DNA of 35,142 nucleotides from JALOOE01 sp964423545 (GTDB lineage: Bacteria; Chloroflexota; Anaerolineae; CG2-30-64-16), in contig CAYRFV010000018.1 in the NCBI GenBank assembly GCA_964423545.1, positions 1-35,142 of the forward strand. Reading direction: 5' to 3'. The notes beneath the pieces are model-generated. The model made no database searches. It worked only from the letters and a program-made list of their open reading frames with translations, and was not told the origin of the DNA. A program made the position numbers and the translations under genes. Shown here one piece after another: positions 1 to 6,701 of the stretch. The stretch's first letter is position 1, and each line of letters begins with the position of its first letter.

Positions 1-12
1 TCCGAGAGATTC

Positions 13-909
13 ATGTCCAGCGATTCATCCATTCTTGCCCGCATCGAACAAGAGGCGCGGCGCGCGCTGCTCACCAATGCCATCTTCCGGTGGGAGAGTG
101 CAGCGGTGATCGGCGGCACGGTGTTGGCCAGCGTCTTCTTTAGTCAGTGGTTTCCCGGCTGGCCGGTCTGGGCATGGCCTCTTGCCGGACTCGTCGCAGA
201 GGCGGCCGTGGTGATCACCAGCCTGAAAGACCCCGACGAGATGCAGAAAGTCATGGAATCGCTCTTTCGAGAAAAGTACAACACCGGGGGCATTCGCGAT
301 AAGGAGCTGCGTGCAAAGCTCGATGAGGCGGAGGAGTATCGGAGGCGCATACGCGAAGTGGTGGATCAGCAGAAGCGCGGCATCCTGCGCGATCGCTTGG
401 TGAGCACCACTTCCCAGGTGTACGACTGGATCGCCAACATGGTGGCGTTGGCGCGACGCATCGACGCGTACCGCAGCGACCAGATCATCCGCCGAGATCA
501 GAGTTCGGTGCCCAGGGAGGTCGCCGAGCTGGAGGCCCGGATGGCGCGCGAGCGCGATGCCGCGGTGCGTGAGCAGATGGCGATGACCCTGGAATCGAAA
601 CGGCAGTTTGCGGCGAGCCTGCAGGAGCTGGACGGCCGCATGGAGCGCGCGGATCTGCAGCTCGACCATTCGCTGGCGGCGTTAGGCACGGTCTACTCGC
701 AGTTGCTGCTTGTGAGCAGCAAGGATGTCGATTCCGACCGGGCCGACCGGCTGCGCGCGGACATCCGCGATGAGGTGAGCGCGCTTCAGGATCTGGTCGA
801 GTCGCTGAGCGAGGTCTATGACGGAATGGAGACAGCCTCTGCCGCAGGAGTTGCCGCGACACGGACGCCTGCATCGGTGACGAAGGCGTCAGCGGCGCGC
901 CGGCAGTAG
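13..909 (+). CDS. Membrane-anchored coiled-coil protein of unknown function
   Basis: 298 aa; I do not recognise a named family. ATG at 13 follows a purine-rich GAGAGA (4-9), an acceptable ribosome binding site. Residues ~30-66 contain two closely spaced hydrophobic segments rich in Trp and Pro, consistent with a membrane hairpin. The rest (from ~75) is strongly charged, Arg/Glu/Asp rich and heptad-like, with almost no Cys or His, so it is predicted to be a long cytoplasmic coiled coil. The last ~30 residues are Ala/Thr-rich and probably disordered. It lies 46 bases before a lipoprotein-type solute-binding protein and may share its transcript. Membrane topology and coiled coil are read from composition; any function (scaffold, envelope or division-related) would be a guess. 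The window starts just upstream, so earlier operon partners are not visible. Confidence 0.75.
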   Translation: MSSDSSILARIEQEARRALLTNAIFRWESAAVIGGTVLASVFFSQWFPGWPVWAWPLAGLVAEAAVVITSLKDPDEMQKVMESLFREKYNTGGIRDKELRAKLDEAEEYRRRIREVVDQQKRGILRDRLVSTTSQVYDWIANMVALARRIDAYRSDQIIRRDQSSVPREVAELEARMARERDAAVREQMAMTLESKRQFAASLQELDGRMERADLQLDHSLAALGTVYSQLLLVSSKDVDSDRADRLRADIRDEVSALQDLVESLSEVYDGMETASAAGVAATRTPASVTKASAARRQ

Positions 910-955
910 GATGGGGGTGCACGCCTGTAATGTGCGCGATTTGAGAGGTGACACG

Positions 956-2095
956 ATGAAGCATCGCACGTTTTGGATGCTGTTGGTTGTGGCGATCTTC
1001 GGTCTGGCGGCTTGCGCGTCCGGTGCGCCGGCCAAGGGTGAGGTGATCGTCTATGTAGCGGGTCCGCTGTCCGGCTTCCAGGCGAACACCGGCCAGACGG
1101 TCGCCGGCGGCGTGCGGTTGATGGCAGAGCAGCTCAATCTTTCCGGCGGGCTGCTTGGCTACCGCGTCAAGGTGGTCGCGTTGGATGATGAGGCGGACTC
1201 TGATGTGGCGCTCGGCGTCGCCGAACAGGTCAAGGCCGCCATCCAGCGCGGGGATAGAGTGCTCGGCGTCATCGGTCACCCGAATTCCGGACAGACCGAT
1301 GCCGCCATGGCCGTCTATAAGGATCTCGCGATTGTTGTCATCACGCCGACCGCCTCCGAGGTGGGCCTGACCAGGCAGGGATTCCGCAACTTCTTTCGCG
1401 TGAATGCTGCGAACGATGTGCAGGCAAGGATCGGCATCGACTATCTGGTGAACAAGCTCGGCGCGAAAAAGGTCGCAGTGCTCTATAACGATGACTCGTA
1501 CGGCATCGACTTGGGCAAGCTGGCGGTAAGCGAATTGGCTCGTTTGGGCGCCCAGGTGCCGTTCACTGCTCAGGTGCAGGTGGAGCAGAATCGCTTTGCG
1601 AATGAGGTCGCCAAGATCAAGGCAGCGGGCGTCGATGCTATCTACTATGCCGGGTATGAGGTCGAGTGCCCCTATCTGCGTGCCGACTTGCGCGACGCGG
1701 GGCTGGACAAGCTGACCTTCATGGCATCCGATGGCTGCTTCCTGGCTGCATCTATCGATAATGCCGACGGTGCAGCCGAGGGCATGTTTGTCACCAGCTT
1801 CGCACCCAGCCCCAAATCGGCCGTGGATCAGGCCTGGACCCGGGCCTATCAGGCAGTGGAGTATCGCAACCCCGACACCTACTCGGTCAACGGCTACAGC
1901 GCCATGCAAGTGCTGGCCGAGGGCGTCAAGAAGGCCGGCGGACTGAACGCCGCCAAGATCGCGGACGCCATCCGAAAACTGGATGTGACCACGCCTCTCG
2001 GCAAGGTGCAGTTCCAGGACAACGGCGACTTGCGCAGTCCGCAGATCTACATCTTTCAGGTGAAGGGTGGCGAGTTTGCCCAAGTAGCGCCGTGA
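956..2095 (+). CDS. Branched-chain amino-acid type ABC transporter substrate-binding lipoprotein (LivJ/LivK-like)
   Basis: 379 aa, type I periplasmic-binding fold (Peripla_BP_6). The ATG at 956 is chosen over an in-frame ATG at 911 because it follows GAGAGGTG (943-950) and gives a classic lipoprotein signal: a charged start, a hydrophobic stretch, then LAAC with Cys20 as lipidation site. The mature part has family hallmarks: an opening like VYVAGPLSG, a G-Q-T-V-A-GG-V region, IGHPNSG in the ligand loop, and a late YSVNGYSAMQVLAEG segment. It should capture an amino acid or similar small ligand outside the membrane for a Liv-type ABC importer. No permease or ATPase gene lies nearby, so it is an orphan binding protein that must use a transporter encoded elsewhere or act as a sensor. 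The family is secure; the ligand cannot be told from sequence. Confidence 0.88.
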   Translation: MKHRTFWMLLVVAIFGLAACASGAPAKGEVIVYVAGPLSGFQANTGQTVAGGVRLMAEQLNLSGGLLGYRVKVVALDDEADSDVALGVAEQVKAAIQRGDRVLGVIGHPNSGQTDAAMAVYKDLAIVVITPTASEVGLTRQGFRNFFRVNAANDVQARIGIDYLVNKLGAKKVAVLYNDDSYGIDLGKLAVSELARLGAQVPFTAQVQVEQNRFANEVAKIKAAGVDAIYYAGYEVECPYLRADLRDAGLDKLTFMASDGCFLAASIDNADGAAEGMFVTSFAPSPKSAVDQAWTRAYQAVEYRNPDTYSVNGYSAMQVLAEGVKKAGGLNAAKIADAIRKLDVTTPLGKVQFQDNGDLRSPQIYIFQVKGGEFAQVAP

Positions 2096-2227
2096 TGGCC
2101 GATCTGCGTTCGCACTCTGCCCTGGTGAAGGCGAAAGGATCGGAGCGAGGTTTCCTGCCTGACCGAGCGTGTGGCGCCGGAACCCTTGCGCATGTTGCAG
2201 TCTGAAACCGCATCGAGACTTACAGGA

Positions 2228-3457
2228 ATGAGCGACTCACTGACTATTCTGGCGATCTTCGCGCACCCCGATGATGAGATCGGCGTGGGCTCAACCTTGG
2301 CCCGCTACAGCGACCGGGGTGTGCGCACCGTGCTCGTGTGCGCCACCCGTGGCGAGGCCGCGACGATCTTCTGTGATGGCTGCGCCACGCGTGAGAACCT
2401 GGCCCAGGTGCGCACGGCCGAGCTTGAGTGTGCATGTCAGCATATCGGCATCCGCGAGCTGCGTTGGCTTGACTGGCCCGATGGTGGTGTGAAGGACCTG
2501 CCGCGGCGCGAGGCGATCGGCCAGATCGTGCGGCAGATCCGCGACGTCCGTCCCGATGTGATCCTGACCCACCCCGAGCATGGGCTCTATCCGCACCCGG
2601 ATCACCTGGCAATCTGGGAGATGGTGCGCGAAGCGTTCACGCTGGCGGCTGACGAGACGGAGTTTGTCGATGCCGGGCCGGCGTGGGCGCCCGCCCGCCT
2701 GTTCACGCGCGCCCTGCCCCAGAGCATCTTCGAGAAGTCGCCGGGTTTGGTCGATTTTCGCGTCGAGTTGAACGGTGAGCTGCTGCCCTTCTACGCCACA
2801 CCCGATGCTGAAATCGATGTGATCATGCGCGTCGAGCCATGGGTCGAGCGTCGTATGGCGGCCTGGGAATGCCACCGCTCCCAACATAACCCGAAGGGCT
2901 TCTCTGCGACCATGCCTGACGGGGTGCGTCGCGAGATGGCAGCCAATGAGCACTACGTGCTGGCCGTCAGCCGCGTGCCGCTGGAGGATGGTGTGCACGA
3001 GGATCTGGTCGCTGGCCTGGGGGAGGCTTCGGCCGTTGCGGCCGAGTTTGCCGGCTCGGCTGCCGCATTGCGCGCCGAGCTGGCGGTCCACCTGGCGCTT
3101 GCCGAGGTGTGTCAGGCGTATCTGCGAAACGGCGCGGAGCCCAAGTTGGTTGATCTCTACCGCCGCCTTGCTGAAGGCGAGCAGGAGATGATCCACCTCC
3201 TGGCGCACCTGCTGCGCCGGGCCGGCGAGTCTGCGGGTGGCACCGTGGCCGATGCCAGGGTGAGCGGCAGTGGGAGGCGCCAGGAGTCAGAACGGGATCG
3301 CTTGGTTTTTCTGTTCTCCGCGTCTCAGAAGGTGATGGCGCGCTGCCAGTCGCGAGTACGGGCCGCCGGCTCACCCGATCAGCGGGCCGTCTGGGAGGAG
3401 CTCGCACGCGCGGCTCAGACCCAGCTCGACCTGGTGCAGGCGGCGATGGGCGGCTGA
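2228..3457 (+). CDS. PIG-L/LmbE-family deacetylase with a C-terminal helical extension
   Basis: 409 aa. The N-terminal ~230 residues are a PIG-L (LmbE-like) zinc deacetylase: AHPDDE at residues 12-17 (His13 and Asp16 as metal ligands, Asp15 as presumed base) and HPDH at 123-126 supplying the other zinc ligand. Family members remove N-acetyl groups from sugar conjugates such as GlcNAc-PI, GlcNAc-Ins and bacillithiol or mycothiol precursors; the substrate here is unknown. I start at the ATG at 2228, preceded by ACAGGA, rather than a GTG at 2171, because the beta strand before AHPDDE then begins normally. Residues ~240-409 are Ala/Leu/Glu-rich, apparently all helix, and are not part of the usual ~230-270-residue family. 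The gene follows the binding-protein gene by 132 bases and precedes iorA by 89. Confidence 0.87.
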   Translation: MSDSLTILAIFAHPDDEIGVGSTLARYSDRGVRTVLVCATRGEAATIFCDGCATRENLAQVRTAELECACQHIGIRELRWLDWPDGGVKDLPRREAIGQIVRQIRDVRPDVILTHPEHGLYPHPDHLAIWEMVREAFTLAADETEFVDAGPAWAPARLFTRALPQSIFEKSPGLVDFRVELNGELLPFYATPDAEIDVIMRVEPWVERRMAAWECHRSQHNPKGFSATMPDGVRREMAANEHYVLAVSRVPLEDGVHEDLVAGLGEASAVAAEFAGSAAALRAELAVHLALAEVCQAYLRNGAEPKLVDLYRRLAEGEQEMIHLLAHLLRRAGESAGGTVADARVSGSGRRQESERDRLVFLFSASQKVMARCQSRVRAAGSPDQRAVWEELARAAQTQLDLVQAAMGG

Positions 3458-3546
3458 AGGACCGCTCCGAACGGCGCCAGCAACTTGGAGGTGCAGAAGG
3501 CTGCTCCAGCCGGCCTCCGAATTCTCTCTACCGAGGGAGGTCATAC

Positions 3547-5328
3547 GTGATTCGTTTGCTGTCCGGCAATGAAGCCGCAGCGCGCGGCGCCTGGGAGGCA
3601 GGCGTCGCTGTTGCATCTGCCTACCCAGGCACCCCGAGCACCGAAATCCTCGAAACTTTTGTCCGGTTCCCCGACGTCTATGCCGAATGGGCCACGAACG
3701 AAAAAGTCGCGTTGGATGTTGCTATCGGCGCGGCCTACGCGGGCAAGCGTGCTTTCACCAGCATGAAGCACGTTGGCCTCAACGTGGCGGCTGATGCACT
3801 CATGTATGCGTCGATGACCGGCATCGAGGCCGGGCTGGTGATCGTCACCGCCGATGATCCGGCTATGCACTCCAGTCAGAACGAGCAGGACAACCGCACC
3901 TTCGCAAAGTTCGCGCGCATCCCGTGCCTGGAGCCGAGCGACAGCCAGGAGGCAAAGGATATGATGATCGCTGCCTTTGGCCTCAGCGAGCAGTTCGATG
4001 CCCCTGTGATGCTGCGCATGACCACGCGCATCTGTCACTCGACCAGCGCGGTCGAGTTGGGCGAACGCATGGCGCCGCCGGTCAAGCGCACGCGACTGCC
4101 GCGCGACCCGACCAAGTACGTGATGGTGCCTGCCAATGCCCGCCCGCGCCACGCGATCATCGAGCAGCGCATGGGCAACGTGGCCGGCTTCGCCGAGACA
4201 TTTCCCTACAACCGCGTCGAGCCCGGCGATCCCGGGCTCGGATTCATCACCGCGGGCGTGGCCTATCAATATGTCAAAGAGATCTTTCCGAAGGCTTCGG
4301 TGCTGCGGTTGGGGATGACCTGGCCTTTGCCTGCAGCGCTGATCCGCCGCTTCGCGGCGTCGGTCGAGCGGTTGATCGTCGTTGAGGAGCTCGACCCGTT
4401 CATCGAGGAGGCGGTGCGGCTGCTCGGCATCCCGGTCGAGGGGAAGAGCATCTTCCCGCTCACCGGCGAGTTTGACCCGCGCGTGGTGCGCGAGTGCGCG
4501 ATCCGGGCCGGTCTGCTGCCCGCAGCAGCGCACGTGCCCGTGGTGTCCGTAGATGTCGGCGCGTTGCCGGCGCGTCCACCGGTGCTGTGCCCTGGTTGCC
4601 CGCACCGCAGTACGTTCTATGTGCTCAACAAGCTCAACGTGCCAGTGTTGGGCGATATTGGCTGCTATTCCCTGGGACTGATTCCGCCGCTAAGCGCGAT
4701 GCACACGCTCGGCTGCATGGGCGCCGGCATCGGCGTGGCCCATGGCGCAGCCAAAGCCGGCAATCCGGAACACCACGTGGCAGTAATCGGCGACTCCACC
4801 TTCTTCCATACCGGCCTGCCGGCGCTTGCCAACGTCGTCTACAACCAGAGCCCCATCATCACGATCATCATGGACAATCGGGTGACGGGTATGACCGGCC
4901 ATCAGGATAACCCCGGCACGGGACGCACTCTGCAACACAAGGCTGCGCCGATCATCGAGATCGAGCCGGTGGTGCGGGCGCTGGGGGTGAAGCAGGTCAA
5001 GACGGTGGGCGCATACGAGGTCGACGAGATCGAGGCGACTCTCAAGCAGTACATGCAGATCGCTGAACCTTGCGTCCTGATCACGCGCGAGCCGTGCGCA
5101 CTGCTGCCGGAGGCGCGCAAGCACTGGCATGCCCTGAAAGTGGACAGCGAGAAGTGCAACGGCTGCACCCTCTGCTTTCGTATCGGCTGCCCGGCCATCA
5201 TCAAGAGCGCAGAGCTCGACACGCGCTATCACCGTCCCAAGGCCGAGATCGATCCGCTGCTGTGCACGGGGTGCGAGGTGTGCGCCCAGGTGTGCCCCCG
5301 CCGGGCGATTGGGGACGACAGACAATAG
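3547..5328 (+). CDS. iorA: Indolepyruvate:ferredoxin oxidoreductase, alpha subunit
   Basis: 593 aa, full length for IorA. It catalyses oxidative decarboxylation of aryl pyruvates (indolepyruvate, phenylpyruvate) to aryl-acetyl-CoA, reducing ferredoxin, with IorB as partner. The start is GTG at 3547, behind GGGAGG (3534-3539). The N-terminal pyrimidine-binding domain opens with LLSGNEAAARGAWEAG and SAYPGTPSTEI. The TPP/Mg region carries CPGCPHRSTFY, GDIGCYSLG, GDSTFFHTG, and DNRVTGMTGHQDNPGTG. The C-terminus is a two-cluster ferredoxin: Cys537, 540, 543, 548 and Cys573, 576, 579, 583, the second followed by the usual Pro. All expected motifs are present, so it is probably active. IorAB is oxygen-sensitive in characterised organisms, which suggests an anaerobic or facultative fermentative host. 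iorB follows by 74 bases. Confidence 0.96.
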   Translation: MIRLLSGNEAAARGAWEAGVAVASAYPGTPSTEILETFVRFPDVYAEWATNEKVALDVAIGAAYAGKRAFTSMKHVGLNVAADALMYASMTGIEAGLVIVTADDPAMHSSQNEQDNRTFAKFARIPCLEPSDSQEAKDMMIAAFGLSEQFDAPVMLRMTTRICHSTSAVELGERMAPPVKRTRLPRDPTKYVMVPANARPRHAIIEQRMGNVAGFAETFPYNRVEPGDPGLGFITAGVAYQYVKEIFPKASVLRLGMTWPLPAALIRRFAASVERLIVVEELDPFIEEAVRLLGIPVEGKSIFPLTGEFDPRVVRECAIRAGLLPAAAHVPVVSVDVGALPARPPVLCPGCPHRSTFYVLNKLNVPVLGDIGCYSLGLIPPLSAMHTLGCMGAGIGVAHGAAKAGNPEHHVAVIGDSTFFHTGLPALANVVYNQSPIITIIMDNRVTGMTGHQDNPGTGRTLQHKAAPIIEIEPVVRALGVKQVKTVGAYEVDEIEATLKQYMQIAEPCVLITREPCALLPEARKHWHALKVDSEKCNGCTLCFRIGCPAIIKSAELDTRYHRPKAEIDPLLCTGCEVCAQVCPRRAIGDDRQ

Positions 5329-5402
5329 TCGGGGGGATCGGGGACAAAGGACCCGCCGTTGCCTTTCGTCCTGGCTCCTTCCTGACGGGCCGGAGGCATG
5401 CC

Positions 5403-6011
5403 ATGCAATCCAGCATCAACTTCCTGCTTGCCGGCGTCGGCGGCCAGGGGACCCTTCTGGCGAGCGACGTGCTGGTCAATGTGGGCCTGGCGGCCGGCTA
5501 CCAGGCGAAACAAGCCGAGGTTCATGGCATGTCGCAGCGCGGTGGCAGCGTGACGAGCTATGTGCGATGGGGCCAGGCCGTGCACTCGCCCCTCGTCGGC
5601 GCAGGCGAGGTGGACGTCTATCTCGCCTTCGAGAAGATCGAGGCGCTGCGCAATCTCAACCAGCTGCGCCGCAACGCCCTGGCCGTGATCAACCTGCACG
5701 CCATCCCGCCCGTGACTGTGACGTCGGGCGGTCAGCCCTATCCGGACGATGACCGGCTGCGAGCCGCCATCGCCCAGGTGACGGACAGGGCAGGTTACGT
5801 GGACGGCCTGGCCATCGCCGAGGCGTTGGGCAACGCGCGTGTGGAGAATGTGGTGCTCCTCGGCGCGCTCTCGGCGATGATGGAGCGAGAGGGACTGATT
5901 GGCTCGGAGCTGCTGCCTGACGAATGGATCGTGGCAATCACGCAACGTGTGCCGGGAAAGTACGCTGCCTTGAACCGGAGGGCGTTCGAAGAGGGACGTC
6001 TGGCCGTCTGA
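5403..6011 (+). CDS. iorB: Indolepyruvate:ferredoxin oxidoreductase, beta subunit
   Basis: 202 aa, the normal size for IorB, the gamma-type domain of 2-oxoacid:ferredoxin oxidoreductases. The ATG at 5403 follows GGAGG at 5392-5396; the longer upstream reading frame overlaps the 3' end of iorA and is not needed. The N-terminus NFLLAGVGGQGTLLASDVL is the family's glycine-rich motif. The stretch AEVHGMSQRGGSVTSYVRWG is the other signature, contacting CoA and cofactor in related enzymes. It works only as a complex with IorA just upstream. The 74-base spacer contains a weak imperfect hairpin but no T-run, so co-transcription is likely. Confidence 0.95.
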   Translation: MQSSINFLLAGVGGQGTLLASDVLVNVGLAAGYQAKQAEVHGMSQRGGSVTSYVRWGQAVHSPLVGAGEVDVYLAFEKIEALRNLNQLRRNALAVINLHAIPPVTVTSGGQPYPDDDRLRAAIAQVTDRAGYVDGLAIAEALGNARVENVVLLGALSAMMEREGLIGSELLPDEWIVAITQRVPGKYAALNRRAFEEGRLAV

Positions 6012-6056
6012 GCTCTGTGCGCGCCCGTCGCGTATGTTTCGTGGATTGCGAAATCC

Positions 6057-6065
6057 TGCTATAAT
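6057..6065 (+). promoter_or_regulatory. Extended -10 promoter for the HdeD-like gene
   Basis: TGCTATAAT is a perfect extended -10 (TGn + TATAAT). There is no recognisable -35 box 17 bases upstream, as is usual for extended -10 promoters. It sits in the 95-base gap after iorB, about 40 bases before the next start codon, suggesting independent expression of the membrane protein. Confidence 0.55.
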
Positions 6066-6106
6066 GTGACCGTCGAGTAACAATGACGTGCAAGGAGCCG
6101 CTGCCC

Positions 6107-6688
6107 ATGGGACCCCGGACCGTGCCCATATCGCAATCCATGCGGTCGTCTCGATCGCTGCCGTGGTGGGCGTTGCTGCTGCCAGGCCTGGTGGCGGTGG
6201 TCGTCGGCGTGCTGCTGATTGTGGCGCCGCGCGTCACTGCCTTCGACCTCTTCTTGCTCCTCGGCGGCGTCTGCATCCTCGGCGGAATGATCGCACTCAT
6301 CAGCCTGGCGCTCAACCGCGTCCAGTGGGGCTACAAGCTGTTCGGGGGGCTTGTCGCCATCCTGATCGGTCTGGCGCTGGTCAGCGACCCGCTCTTCGGC
6401 GCCTATCTGCTTGCGGCGATGGCGCTCTGGATTCTGGGAGTCGGCGTGCTGTTGGGCGGAGTGGGCCTGATCATCGCGGGGCTATCCTACGCCAGTTGGA
6501 CGCCTACCGGTCGCGGGCGGGGCGCGCTCATGGCGGCCGGCGGGGCGCTCTGTCTGATCGCCGGTTTCGGGATCGTGCTTGGCTCGGCAGTGGGGCCACT
6601 CAAGGCGCCGTGGCTCTATGGCCTCGCCATCATTGCAGCCGGCGTCGGAAGCATCGCCGGCGCCCTGAGCAAACGAAGCCGCGCTTGA
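6107..6688 (+). CDS. HdeD-like (DUF308) integral membrane protein
   Basis: 193 aa with about six hydrophobic segments in pairs, beginning PWWALLLPGLVAVVVGVLL. The repeated pattern of Gly-rich helices separated by short polar turns (e.g. NRVQWGYKLFGGLVAILIGLAL) is typical of HdeD/DUF308 proteins, which have six transmembrane helices. In E. coli HdeD is linked to acid resistance, but most relatives have no known role. The start at 6107 is preferred to the ATG at 6083 because AAGGAG (6092-6097) stands nine bases before it. It has its own promoter and converges with the OpgC-esterase gene, whose stop is only 13 bases away on the other strand; no clear terminator separates them. Confidence 0.8.
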   Translation: MGPRTVPISQSMRSSRSLPWWALLLPGLVAVVVGVLLIVAPRVTAFDLFLLLGGVCILGGMIALISLALNRVQWGYKLFGGLVAILIGLALVSDPLFGAYLLAAMALWILGVGVLLGGVGLIIAGLSYASWTPTGRGRGALMAAGGALCLIAGFGIVLGSAVGPLKAPWLYGLAIIAAGVGSIAGALSKRSRA

Positions 6689-6701
6689 GCGTCTCGCCTC
6701 G

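Noticed and set aside
485..2083. Long minus-strand open frame (532 codons) opposite the binding-protein gene
   Set aside because: It is antisense to two well-supported genes, has His/Arg/Gly-rich shadow composition, and shows no family motif. GC-rich DNA makes such frames common.
3458..3546. Looked for a T-box or other riboswitch before iorA
   Set aside because: Only a weak GGCT/AGCC hairpin is present; no T-box sequence, anti-terminator or T-run.
5329..5402. Imperfect hairpin between iorA and iorB considered as a terminator
   Set aside because: The stem has a bulge and no T-run follows; the two subunits must be co-expressed.
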